A stretch of DNA of 64,000 nt from Gemmiger gallinarum (GTDB taxonomy: Bacteria > Bacillota > Clostridia > Oscillospirales > Ruminococcaceae): positions 620,001-684,000 of the forward strand of contig NZ_JADCKC010000003.1 of the NCBI RefSeq assembly GCF_014982805.1, given 5' to 3'. Positions 17,631 to 25,892 of the stretch are shown here, piece by piece. Every line of letters begins with the position of its first letter. The first letter of the stretch is position 1. The translations under genes were made by a program, and so were the position numbers. The notes beneath the pieces are model-generated. The model saw only the letters and a program-made list of their open reading frames with translations. It searched no databases and had not been told where the DNA came from.

Positions 17631-17972
17631 ATGCCGTTCATTGATGCCAAACTCACTGTATCCCTGGCCGACGCCCAAAAGGAGGCCCTCAAGACCGCTT
17701 TCGGCAAGGCCATCCCCACCCTGCACAAGACCGAGACCTACCTGATGGTGGGCATTCAGGACAGCTGCGACCTGTGGATGGCCGGGCAGAAACTGACCAA
17801 AGGCGCCTATGTCTCGGTCAGCCTGTACGGCCACGCCTCCCCCGCCGACTACAACGCCATGACCGGCAAGATCTGCGCCATTCTGGAGGATCAGCTGGGC
17901 ATCCCCGGCAACGGAGTCTATGTCACCTACCATCCCGTCACCGACTGGGGCTGGAACGGCAGCAATTTCTGA
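17631..17972 (+). CDS. MIF-like tautomerase
   Basis: 113 residues, the exact size of the macrophage migration inhibitory factor/D-dopachrome tautomerase family. Pro2 becomes the catalytic N-terminal proline once Met is removed (PFIDAKLTVSL). The internal ETYLMVGIQD and ASVSLYGHASP-like strand (YVSVSLYGHASP) and the C-terminal TDWGWNGSNF correspond to MIF landmarks, the last matching the GWNNSTF end of animal MIF. There is no CXXC oxidoreductase motif. It follows the radical SAM gene and is probably co-transcribed. Its bacterial role is unknown; secretion is not signalled in the sequence. Confidence 0.88.
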   Translation: MPFIDAKLTVSLADAQKEALKTAFGKAIPTLHKTETYLMVGIQDSCDLWMAGQKLTKGAYVSVSLYGHASPADYNAMTGKICAILEDQLGIPGNGVYVTYHPVTDWGWNGSNF

Positions 17973-17991
17973 TTGTTTTTTCACAGCAGCG

Positions 17992-18045
17992 ATCCCCGCC
18001 GGAGCCTTCCTGAACACAGGCAGGTCCCGGCGGGGATTTGTTTGC
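17992..18045 (+). terminator. Terminator after the MIF-like gene
   Basis: Perfect 11-bp stem (17992-18002 with 18027-18037) followed by TTTGTTTGCTTTT on the plus strand. Confidence 0.88.
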
Positions 18046-18066
18046 TTTTCTGCACACAGACAAAGA

Positions 18067-18101
18067 AAACCGCCGGCCCGGTTCCTCCGGATCGGCGGTT
18101 T
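18067..18101 (-). terminator. Terminator of the pilus operon
   Basis: AAACCGCCG pairs with CGGCGGTTT (18067-18075 and 18093-18101), with T-rich flanks on both strands. It sits 30 bases after the minor pilin stop and faces the MIF terminator, so transcripts converge here. Confidence 0.85.
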
Positions 18102-18131
18102 GTTTTGGATTGTCAGGTCAGCGGCCGGGGA

Positions 18132-18830
18132 TTACTCCTCGTTCTTTTTGCCGCTGCGCTTGCGCGCAATGACCAGTGCCACAATGGCCACAGCGGCCAC
18201 GACCAGAACCACGATCAGGCTGACCAGAGGCAGATTGTCGCTGGTCTGGGGGATTGCGGCGGGTTTCGGGGTCGGGGTGCCCCAGGTGCCGTTCTCGATG
18301 GCCTCGGCAATGTCGGGGTGATCGTCCGGCGTGGGGGTGGGCGGGGCGTAGGTGTTCAGGAAGCTCAGTTCCGCCACCTTGTTTTCAGGATCATCGTCGG
18401 TATTGGCATACACTTGGGCCTGCAGCGTGGTGCCTTCCTCCGTCTCCAGGTTGGTGACCCGGATGACCACAGTGTAGACAGTATCGTCGTAGGTCATGTA
18501 CGCGGTGCCGGCCTTTTCCTGTTTGACGATGTACTTGTAGTCGCCCGGCTCGGTATAGCAGAATTCGGTAAAGGAAACCTTGTCTCCACCGGCGACCCAA
18601 AGACCTTCTTCCTCCTCAGCCGGCATGGGCTGGTCGGGGTCGGCGTCCTCGGCGCACTCGATGGTGATATGGAAAAGTTCCTCGTTGCTGCCATTGAGCT
18701 TCACGCTGACCGGGAGCTCCGCCGTGCATTCATACTCGACCGCGTTGGCGCGGACAGGCAACAGCAGCAGGGCCGCGAGCAGCACGGGAAGGACCAGCAA
18801 TCCGCTCAGTTTCCGTATCGCTTGATTCAT
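18132..18830 (-). CDS. Minor/base pilin, FctA (Spy0128-like) domain, sortase substrate
   Basis: 232 residues: signal peptide (cleavage after about VRANA), one Spy0128/FctA-type pilin domain (about 30-155; the VKQEKAG strand carries the usual isopeptide Glu), a Pro/Thr spacer (PPTPTPDD), and a C-terminal sorting signal IPQTSDNLP followed by a hydrophobic helix and basic tail. The motif reads IPQTS where the related FctA substrates have xPxTG. Wall anchoring or pilus-base function is inferred from its position beside sortase B. Start: ATG at 18830, 12 bases after GGAGG; the ATG seven codons upstream lacks a site. Last gene of the operon. Confidence 0.85.
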   Translation of the reverse strand: MNQAIRKLSGLLVLPVLLAALLLLPVRANAVEYECTAELPVSVKLNGSNEELFHITIECAEDADPDQPMPAEEEEGLWVAGGDKVSFTEFCYTEPGDYKYIVKQEKAGTAYMTYDDTVYTVVIRVTNLETEEGTTLQAQVYANTDDDPENKVAELSFLNTYAPPTPTPDDHPDIAEAIENGTWGTPTPKPAAIPQTSDNLPLVSLIVVLVVAAVAIVALVIARKRSGKKNEE

Positions 18831-18852
18831 TGTGTCAGGTACCTCCTTCATT

Positions 18853-18898
18853 GGATCGGGACAGGACGGCCGCAGGGGAACGCCCTGCCGTCCGATCC
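18853..18898 (-). repeat. Long intergenic hairpin between srtB and minor pilin genes
   Basis: Nested arms GGATCGG/CCGATCC, GACGGC/GCCGTC and CAGGGG/CCCCTG form a near-complete stem across the 75-base gap. There is no T-tract, so it is more likely an mRNA stability or processing element that sets pilin-to-sortase ratios than a terminator. Confidence 0.6.
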
Positions 18899-18905
18899 GC
18901 TTTTG

Positions 18906-19649
18906 TCAGCTCATGCGGTCCAGCCGCCCAAAGATGACTACTCGACCGTTGGTTTCCGCCTCTGCACAGGTGGACAGACCGATCACCTTGTCCTGTGGTG
19001 TGACGCCGATGTACCGGCTCTGCACCGCGATTTCATCCACATAGTTCAGCAGCTCGCTGACATCACCGTCCTGGGCGGTGGGGTCATAGATCATGCTGTC
19101 GAAGGCATCCACCTGGACGCACGCGAAGATCTCGATGGAGTAGGTCGCGTCGGGCAGATAGAGGGTGCCGGTGGGATGGGATTCAAAGTAGTCGGTGTTG
19201 ACAAACTCGACGACATCGCCGAACATACCGCCGTTGTCCATATGGTGGCCGTAGACCAGGGTATACGCATCCGAGATGTCCCGGGCGCTGTCACTGTCCA
19301 GGAAGATGGACCCGGACAGCGAGAAGTCGCCGTACACATCCTTGTTGACGTATTCCATGTCGGTTTCACCGATGACCACGGGATAGTCGATGTGGGTATC
19401 GTCGATGGTCAGCCAGCCGCACACATCGGGGTTGATGGCCTGCAGCTCCTGAAGGGTGGGATTGTCGTCCGGGTCCCCGGCAGCGGGCTTGAACTGCAGC
19501 AGGTCGCTGTCCAGGAAAGCGCCCCGGAATACCATGGCGGTATCCCACAGCGAGTATCCGCCGTACAGCAGCATGAGCAGGATCAGCGCCGCCGCGAAGA
19601 TGCTGACCATTCGATCGCCGAAGCGTGCCAGTTTGGCCGCGGTGTGCAA
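18906..19649 (-). CDS. srtB: Class B sortase, pilus-associated
   Basis: 247-residue membrane transpeptidase that joins pilin subunits or anchors them to the wall. One N-terminal helix (about 16-38), then the sortase barrel: the YGHHMDNGGMF active-site His (135/136), Cys228 in GLSTCAEAETNGR and Arg236. The YGHHM and LSTC contexts are those of SrtB. The start is TTG: it lies 8 bases after AAGGAGG, whereas the first ATG (Met14) has no site. Placed between the backbone and minor pilin genes, whose sorting motifs are VTPTG and IPQTS. Confidence 0.92.
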   Translation of the reverse strand: MHTAAKLARFGDRMVSIFAAALILLMLLYGGYSLWDTAMVFRGAFLDSDLLQFKPAAGDPDDNPTLQELQAINPDVCGWLTIDDTHIDYPVVIGETDMEYVNKDVYGDFSLSGSIFLDSDSARDISDAYTLVYGHHMDNGGMFGDVVEFVNTDYFESHPTGTLYLPDATYSIEIFACVQVDAFDSMIYDPTAQDGDVSELLNYVDEIAVQSRYIGVTPQDKVIGLSTCAEAETNGRVVIFGRLDRMS

Positions 19650-19679
19650 GAGGCTTGCCTCCTTTCAGGCAGTATCCTC

Positions 19680-19714
19680 AGGCTTGCCAGCCTGCGTTGG
19701 GTCGAAAACGACCC
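19680..19714 (-). repeat. Tandem hairpins between backbone pilin and sortase genes
   Basis: Two perfect small stems, GGGTCG-AAAA-CGACCC (19699-19714) and AGGCT-TGCC-AGCCT (19680-19693), lie in the 142-base gap 19650-19791. A third (GATTCA/TGAATC) lies close to the pilin stop. There is no clear promoter or strong T-tract. They may lower sortase expression relative to the abundant pilin by processing or partial termination. Confidence 0.5.
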
Positions 19715-19791
19715 CGGAAGGTGGTGAAAATGCTTGGATGAACAGTAAGTAAGGATTGTCAGCTTGCGCTGTCAGGATTCAGCAGTGTGAA

Positions 19792-20961
19792 TCAGTCCTC
19801 ACGACGCTTGCGCAGGAAGACGAAGCAGCCGGCAGCAGCGATGACGACCAGCAGAGCGTAGGGAGCAACGTTCATAACGATACCGGTGGGGGTGACAGAG
19901 TTGCGGCTGTTATTGAATTCGATGCAGTTATCTTTATCAGTGACCATGCTCTGGGCGGCAGCCGCCATAACAGTATCATCCTCGTTCGTGGGGCTCTCGC
20001 CTTCAATTGCGTCCTGAGCGCCGGTGCCACCATTCCATGCTGTGCTGACCGTGTTGACCTCATACTGTGTGGAATAGCCCTTGCTAGTAGCAAATTCTTC
20101 GCTGACAGTATAAGTAACCGGCTCACCATTGCTACCGACTGCGGGGATACCTTTAATAGTGATAGTCTGGCCATCCTGCAAAGCTTTGGTAACAACGTTA
20201 GAAGAGACCGCTGCATCACTGTCAACAGAAACCTCAACGCCAGCAGGCAGATTTTCAAAATTGACTGTGAAATCAAAAGAATCGTTCTTAGACCCCATAT
20301 CACCGGTGACATACTTCTTAACAGTCAAGGTGTATGTATTATAATCAGCGGTAAAACCAGCAGACTTGGTGCCGTGATTATAAGTATCGCCAGCATCGGA
20401 CGAATCGAATACAAGAGTGCCATCCGTAGTCAGCACATAGTACAGCACCTTGTAATCGTCAGTGGTATCGTCATTACCGACATATACATCAAGGTAACGA
20501 GTGGGGTTCGTATCCAAAGCGACGGCTCCGTTATTGTTACTCTGGGTCAACTTATAACGGTACACACCAACGCCATCCCACTGAACATGCGTAAAGTCGA
20601 TATCAAAGGTATCGCTGACAAGATTGTTAGTCTTTGTCTCTGTGCCGTCAAATACAGCCTGTACAGTCCAGTCGCCGTCCACATCTGTAGGCTTGGTACC
20701 AGTGTGGACCGGCAAAGAAGCATTTGCACCAGTAGTGTTGCTGTTACCGTCGATTTTGTACGTAAAAATAACATGCGGGTTGTTAGCATCCTCAGCACCA
20801 GAAACATCAATCGTCTGAGTAAGAGTAATAGATGTATCAGAGGTTGCGACGACGCCATCATCATCCATTTCAGCAGCATAGGCAGGAGCTGCCAGGGACG
20901 CCAGCATGGCGGTGGCAACGAGGGTGGTCGCAACGCGACCGATGGTCTTGTTCAATTTCAT
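19792..20961 (-). CDS. Major (backbone) pilin with Spy0128-like domains
   Basis: 389 residues: signal peptide ending APAYA, two FctA/Spy0128-type pilin domains (about 40-195 and 205-345), and the sorting signal VTPTG at about 356 with a hydrophobic helix and RKRRED tail. Domain 2 shows both isopeptide landmarks: TVKKYVTGDMGSKNDSFDF on the first strand and YTVSEE on the last. Asn/Asp/Thr-rich composition and lower GC than the neighbours fit a surface antigen. It lies between the SipA-like and SrtB genes, the position of the shaft subunit in streptococcal FCT loci. RBS AAGGAAG. Confidence 0.9.
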   Translation of the reverse strand: MKLNKTIGRVATTLVATAMLASLAAPAYAAEMDDDGVVATSDTSITLTQTIDVSGAEDANNPHVIFTYKIDGNSNTTGANASLPVHTGTKPTDVDGDWTVQAVFDGTETKTNNLVSDTFDIDFTHVQWDGVGVYRYKLTQSNNNGAVALDTNPTRYLDVYVGNDDTTDDYKVLYYVLTTDGTLVFDSSDAGDTYNHGTKSAGFTADYNTYTLTVKKYVTGDMGSKNDSFDFTVNFENLPAGVEVSVDSDAAVSSNVVTKALQDGQTITIKGIPAVGSNGEPVTYTVSEEFATSKGYSTQYEVNTVSTAWNGGTGAQDAIEGESPTNEDDTVMAAAAQSMVTDKDNCIEFNNSRNSVTPTGIVMNVAPYALLVVIAAAGCFVFLRKRRED

Positions 20962-21064
20962 GCTCGTTTTCTTCCTTTCTGAATTATGGCTTTTGCGTAT
21001 TTTACACAGGATCGCTCAAACCGGGCATCCCGATGTAACAATGGTGGAAATTCGGATGTGCGGC

Positions 21065-21862
21065 TCACAGGTTGGAGCGCCGCACCACGGTGATCACCTT
21101 GCCCTTAACCTCGCTGGCTTTCACGGGGCCGAAATACCGGCTGTCCCGGGCGCCTTCGCGGTAGTCGCACAGGATGAAGAACTCATCCTCGGCCAGGGTG
21201 ATGGGATAGGTGGGGCCGTCGTCGTACTTGGGCGTGGTGTAGTAGATGTCATTCTCCAGCACGGTGCTTCCGTTGACGACCAGCGTTGCCTGGTCGGTGA
21301 CCTCGACGGTGTCGCCGCCGCGGGCTACGATGCGTCCCACGTACTGCTCCCCGTCCTTCTCAAAGACCATGACGTCGCCATTGGCCCAGTCATCGGCCAG
21401 GCGGTAGTAGAGCAGCAGGTCTCCCGCCGAGATGCGGGGGGCCATGTCGTCGTTTGCCATGGGCGTCACGCCGAAGGCAAACCCCAGCAGCAGCCCCAAC
21501 AGCACCACCATGGCCACCAGCTTGGTGAAGAAGGATACGATATCCTCCCCGTCGGCACAGCGCCGGCGTTTTTTGCGGATGATGTCCTCCGGTGTGGGGG
21601 GCGTATCCTTTTTGTCCGCCTTGCCCCGCTTTTTGGGCTTTTTGGCTTTGGCGGACCGCTTTGCCGGCTTACCCGACTCTTCGGGCGGTTCCGGCATGGA
21701 CGGCTCCGAGTGATCATATCGCGAGTCTGCGGTGTCAGCCGCAGCGCCGGCAACGGACGGAGCGTTGAGCGAGTCCGTTCCTCTGTCCCCCGCCGCCGCA
21801 CCGGCGGCTTTGGGGGAGGCGGAACTGTGGTAGACCTTGCGGGGGGTATCAGCCATGGGCAT
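21065..21862 (-). CDS. SipA-like pseudo-signal peptidase (pilus assembly chaperone)
   Basis: 265 residues with the signal peptidase I fold but without its catalytic dyad. The Ser box reads NDDMAP with Asp139 where Ser belongs, and the Lys box reads YVGRIVARGGD with Gly176 where Lys belongs. Streptococcal SipA from FCT pilus loci has the same two substitutions (Asp and Gly), also 37 residues apart, and is required for pilus polymerisation without being a protease. An N-terminal cytoplasmic Lys/Pro/Ala-rich tail of about 105 residues precedes the single membrane helix (about 113-132), which is far longer than usual. The start overlaps the preceding gene; ATG at 21862 or 21856 are both possible. 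Confidence 0.88.
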   Translation of the reverse strand: MPMADTPRKVYHSSASPKAAGAAAGDRGTDSLNAPSVAGAAADTADSRYDHSEPSMPEPPEESGKPAKRSAKAKKPKKRGKADKKDTPPTPEDIIRKKRRRCADGEDIVSFFTKLVAMVVLLGLLLGFAFGVTPMANDDMAPRISAGDLLLYYRLADDWANGDVMVFEKDGEQYVGRIVARGGDTVEVTDQATLVVNGSTVLENDIYYTTPKYDDGPTYPITLAEDEFFILCDYREGARDSRYFGPVKASEVKGKVITVVRRSNL

Positions 21863-22079
21863 CACCACCGCCCCTGCGGCCCATCATGCGGGCCAGTGCC
21901 TGGTCGCGCTCGTCGATCAGCGCCTGATAGTAGGCGGCCTGCTCGTCGTAGACCAGCTGATAGGTGCGCTGCAGGGCTTCCAGCTGCTTCCATACGTCAG
22001 CTTCGTCCACCCCGCCGAACACCTTTTTGCGAAATTTCATGGCGGACAGTGCATCCGCGATGTCCTGCATGGTGCGCAT
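21849..22079 (-). CDS. Small DivIVA-like coiled-coil protein in pilus operon
   Basis: 76 residues: MKFRKKVFGGVDEADVWKQL resembles the N-terminal membrane-binding motif of DivIVA/GpsB proteins (F..K.F.GYDE.EVD.FL). A predicted coiled coil (about 30-66) and a Gly/Arg-rich end follow. It lies 6 bases after the adhesin gene and overlaps the SipA-like gene. DivIVA-type proteins mark curved membranes at poles and septa, so it could direct pilus assembly to a cell site. This is inference from a short motif. Confidence 0.7.
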   Translation of the reverse strand: MRTMQDIADALSAMKFRKKVFGGVDEADVWKQLEALQRTYQLVYDEQAAYYQALIDERDQALARMMGRRGGGDAHG

Positions 22080-22085
22080 AGGCGA

Positions 22086-25000
22086 TTACTCCATCCGGCG
22101 GCGACGACGGCGGACTACAATGCCGCCGATCAGCGCCAGCCCGGCAATGCCGGCCGCCGTGATCATCAGCACATACGGCGTGGTGTGGTTGGATTCCAAG
22201 CCAGTGGGGGCGACAGCTTCGCGATGGTTGGTAAAAATCACCGTGCCAAGATTCGCCGCATTGCCTTCGGGAATCGTGATCGTCACAGAGGTCGTTGTCT
22301 GATTAGAGAAAGCCTTCTCGGTCAGGGCAGAGCCTTCCGCAATGGTGATGCCCTGCGCTGTGTAGCCATTCGCTGTCGTCTCGCTGATAGTGACTGTATC
22401 GCCGGGTTTGAGACCGGTCAGCGTGACGGTGCTGCCATTATTCAGCTTAAAGTTTGCGTCTTCGGACTCTTGGTCTTGCTCCAGCTTATATTGGTCACTG
22501 TCAACACCGGTCAGCGTGAAATCGAAGTAATCTTCACTGCTGCCCATCTCGCCGGTAACAGACTTCGTAATGTCAAGTGTTAGATAAGGCTTGTAGGTGT
22601 TTGTAATGGTGACCGTCTGGTCAAGTTGACCCTCCATCGCGTTACTGATCGTACTGCTTTGGGACGAGGTCGGCAGTTCGCAATAGAAATCGCCAATATC
22701 GGGGGCGCTGGTCTCCTGCACAGTGTAGGTGCCAAGCGGCAGGCCGTTGATTTTAAGCGAACCCTCGCCTGTGATGGTCACCGTAGCGGTGGGGGTGCCA
22801 TCGCTGCCATTGTTGAACGTAACCCCGCCAGCAGGCGCTCCCGCTGCATTCACAGCATCAAACGTCTTGCTGGTTTCCGCGCCCGTGAACATCGTCTCCG
22901 GGCCGGTGATCGTGAACCGGAATTGCGTATTGTTTGCGGCAGCGCTGTCCGTCAGGCCATTGACCACTTTCTTGATGGTCAGGCTGCCGGTGTAGGGCTT
23001 GTACTTATTGGTGACGGTGACATTGGTCGTTTCGTTTGCCACAACGGAAACGGTTTTCTGCAAGCCCGTCGAGGCCTGCTCGCCGTCAACGGCAATCTGC
23101 GTACTATCGTATTGATATGTACCATTTTGGCCGGGCTGCTTCTCGACAACCGTATAGCTGCCCGCCGGGAGGGTCAATTCTTTTGTCCAAACGGGGGTTG
23201 CTCCGCTATTATCCGGCAGGGCAAAGGTTTCAACAGGGTCGCCCGTGGTGGCGTCCCCGGCGTAAACCTTGAATTTAAACGAACCGCTGGGCATCTGATT
23301 CGGGTCGCCCCAACCTTCCACCTGCTTGGTGACAGCCAGCGTGCCGGTAGTCGGCGTGTAGGTGTTGGTGAATTCAACCACTACCGTAGTGTTTTGGCTT
23401 AGCAGGAATTCTTTCGTTTCCCGCGTTTCCGTAGTAGCCCCTTCGACATCAGTGCTTGTACTCTCGTACTGGTACTCTTTAACGGAATCTGCCGGCTGTT
23501 GTTCCACTACCTTGTAGGTGTTGCTCGTCAGGTTTTCGACAGCGACTCTCCATGCCGCTGTATTCGACGGTGCTGCATCTTCCGTAGGCAACGTTACATC
23601 TTCTAGTTTCGTTCCGTCTTCATAAATCGTAAAGGTGTATGTATTTTCCGGGATCGTAACGTTCTGCTCAAAACCCTCAACATTTTTTTCGATGTAAATC
23701 GTGCCTTTACCCGGCTCTGTCGGAACACGATACTGCGAGAAGGAAACTTTATCGATCAGGTTGCCTTGGGTTTTGTCCCCGCTTCGCACATCGCCTGCGC
23801 CAAAGAAGAAACGGGTCAGGTATTGGCCTTCCGGCACACGATATGTTTCATTTACAATTTTCGTCCAATCGTTGCCAGACTGAACACGCCAAATCGTGAT
23901 CTGCGTATTATACTTGGTGATCGTCGCCTGATTGTCGTGCCACTGTCCGACATCGTTCACGATATCGTCAATGTCATTTTGCGTCGTCACATTTTCAGCC
24001 GCAACAGCCGCATCCATAATGATGACATACATCGTGTCTTTCCCGTTGCGGTTTCCGCGGGCACGGTGCGACGCGCTCCAATACAAATCACGATCGGGAA
24101 TCGTCATAACATCCTGGTACAGCGCACCTGCGGCTTCGCAGTTCAGCTCAGCACATTGGTCGCCATGTGGAACGGATGTGATTCCATAATTACTCTCTGC
24201 ACTCGACGCTCTTGCATTTACAATCTCAATGTCAAGGCCAGGTCGATTAACATTTGCGCCCAGGCCGGTGGTCTGCCAAACCATTTCCGGATATAGACCG
24301 CTCGTGACCTGCAAGTTAGAAGATTCCCCCTGAACTTTTACATCCTCGAAGCTTCCGTTTTGCAGCTGGTTGTAATAAGGCACTTGGAAGGGAAGTGACT
24401 CGGCGATTGGGATTTCGTTGCCAACTTCGTACAGGCGCACCATATAGGTTTCACGCGCACCGTCCTCGTATACGCTAATCGTGTCGTTGAGTTCACCGGA
24501 GATTTCCTGGTAGGTTCCGTCTGCCGCCTGCTGATACCAGCGATAATAATATTGCTTGCTGGGATCCAGCGTTTTGCTATAATTTGCCCGCAGCGAGCCC
24601 GTATCGGATATATCATCCTCGATAACAAGGTCACTGGTGGGTGAAGGGCTTACTTGTCTATAATACAGGTTAAAATAAACGTTGTCGCGCTCGTCATCAA
24701 TCGTAATGGTCTGTTCTTGGCTACTTTCCGTAGTCTTATAACGGTATGTCCATGCACCATTATCCCAGTTGTTGGAAGTGTTGAAGCTGTAAACGTCGCT
24801 GCTTCCCTCGTCTATCAGCTTCCAACTGCCTACCCATTGCCACCACTCTTTTTCGTACTCCCATAATTCGTAAACCATCTCAGCACGGACGATTTGATAG
24901 CCGGGAATCTCCAGCGTTGGGTTATCCGCCGTAAAGATGTACTCGTTAGCAACACCGACCGTGAAGTTTTCCGGCGCAGCATTCAAAGAGGTACCATTTT

Positions 25001-25829
25001 CCAGGTATGTATGTATGGTAAAATCTTTTTTCGTGGTTCCATTCGCATAACGGGCCGACCAAGTCAGCGTAAACGTCGAGAACCCCTCCACCTCAAACTC
25101 GGCCGTGATCTCAGCATCCTGGGGCATGGGGGCTTCCTCGGGCGCAGCGGCCAGCACCGCGGGCGCGGCGTCGACGGCAATGGTGCCGTCGGTGGCGTCA
25201 GCTGCGTCGGCCACCGTCTCCACGGCCTCGACCGCGCCGGTCTCGTCCTCGGCCAGGTGCTGCACAGTCAGGCTCTCGGGGTCGGCGTCCTCGGGCAGCA
25301 TCTCGCTGGGCAGACTGAAATTGACCGCAACCGGCTGCAGCGGCTCGACCTTGGCGCCGCCGGCGTCCACAAAGCTGATGTCCAGCGCCACAAAGCCGTC
25401 GTATTCCACCTCGGCGGCGTCCAGTTCGGCGGCCACGTCGGCCACCGCCTGATCGTCCGCGGCATCCTCGCTGGAACCAACCAGAGAGGCAGTCAGGGTG
25501 ACATCCTCAGGCAACGCACCTTCGGGTGCACTGACGCTGACCGTCACATCGGAGCTTTCCACCGTCGTCTCAAACTCCTTGGCGGGGTAGGAAGCCGCAT
25601 CCTCCTGGAGCTCTTCCTCCTGATCGGCAGACTCCTCCCCGGAGGTCTCCTCCTGGGAAGCAGTGGTCTCGTCCTGCTGTTCTTCTTCCTCGTTGAGCAC
25701 TACGGCAGAGGTATCGGCTTCCGCCGTTTCCGGCGTGGCCTGATCTCCTGCCGCCCACGCTGTGCTTGCCAGACTGCCTGCCAGGCAGAGCGCCAACAGC
25801 ACGCTGAGTACACGTTTTTTCATTTGCAT
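22086..25829 (-). CDS. Large sortase-anchored adhesin, predicted pilus tip subunit
   Basis: 1247 residues. Order: signal peptide (cut after about STAWA), an acidic Glu/Gln-rich stalk (30-90), an Ala/Glu/Val-rich domain (about 90-240), a Trp/Tyr-rich beta region (about 260-470), a jelly-roll segment starting NGSFEDV with EL-x-Q contacts like DUF642/galactose-binding modules (about 500-700), and four pilin-like Ig repeats (about 711, 831, 950 and 1084) linked by FTNTY/VTNKYKPY/ITNTYKPY. The end has sorting motif VAPTG, a hydrophobic helix and an RRRRRRME tail. Start: ATG at 25829 with GAGGAG at 6 bases. Glycan binding is inferred from the jelly-roll. Size and first position among the pilus structural genes suggest the tip. 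Confidence 0.88.
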   Translation of the reverse strand: MQMKKRVLSVLLALCLAGSLASTAWAAGDQATPETAEADTSAVVLNEEEEQQDETTASQEETSGEESADQEEELQEDAASYPAKEFETTVESSDVTVSVSAPEGALPEDVTLTASLVGSSEDAADDQAVADVAAELDAAEVEYDGFVALDISFVDAGGAKVEPLQPVAVNFSLPSEMLPEDADPESLTVQHLAEDETGAVEAVETVADAADATDGTIAVDAAPAVLAAAPEEAPMPQDAEITAEFEVEGFSTFTLTWSARYANGTTKKDFTIHTYLENGTSLNAAPENFTVGVANEYIFTADNPTLEIPGYQIVRAEMVYELWEYEKEWWQWVGSWKLIDEGSSDVYSFNTSNNWDNGAWTYRYKTTESSQEQTITIDDERDNVYFNLYYRQVSPSPTSDLVIEDDISDTGSLRANYSKTLDPSKQYYYRWYQQAADGTYQEISGELNDTISVYEDGARETYMVRLYEVGNEIPIAESLPFQVPYYNQLQNGSFEDVKVQGESSNLQVTSGLYPEMVWQTTGLGANVNRPGLDIEIVNARASSAESNYGITSVPHGDQCAELNCEAAGALYQDVMTIPDRDLYWSASHRARGNRNGKDTMYVIIMDAAVAAENVTTQNDIDDIVNDVGQWHDNQATITKYNTQITIWRVQSGNDWTKIVNETYRVPEGQYLTRFFFGAGDVRSGDKTQGNLIDKVSFSQYRVPTEPGKGTIYIEKNVEGFEQNVTIPENTYTFTIYEDGTKLEDVTLPTEDAAPSNTAAWRVAVENLTSNTYKVVEQQPADSVKEYQYESTSTDVEGATTETRETKEFLLSQNTTVVVEFTNTYTPTTGTLAVTKQVEGWGDPNQMPSGSFKFKVYAGDATTGDPVETFALPDNSGATPVWTKELTLPAGSYTVVEKQPGQNGTYQYDSTQIAVDGEQASTGLQKTVSVVANETTNVTVTNKYKPYTGSLTIKKVVNGLTDSAAANNTQFRFTITGPETMFTGAETSKTFDAVNAAGAPAGGVTFNNGSDGTPTATVTITGEGSLKINGLPLGTYTVQETSAPDIGDFYCELPTSSQSSTISNAMEGQLDQTVTITNTYKPYLTLDITKSVTGEMGSSEDYFDFTLTGVDSDQYKLEQDQESEDANFKLNNGSTVTLTGLKPGDTVTISETTANGYTAQGITIAEGSALTEKAFSNQTTTSVTITIPEGNAANLGTVIFTNHREAVAPTGLESNHTTPYVLMITAAGIAGLALIGGIVVRRRRRRME

Positions 25830-25892
25830 GTTCAACTCCTCATTACCAGGTGGTTGCCCGGACTTGACTCAACCGGGTTCGGTCTGTTTGGG

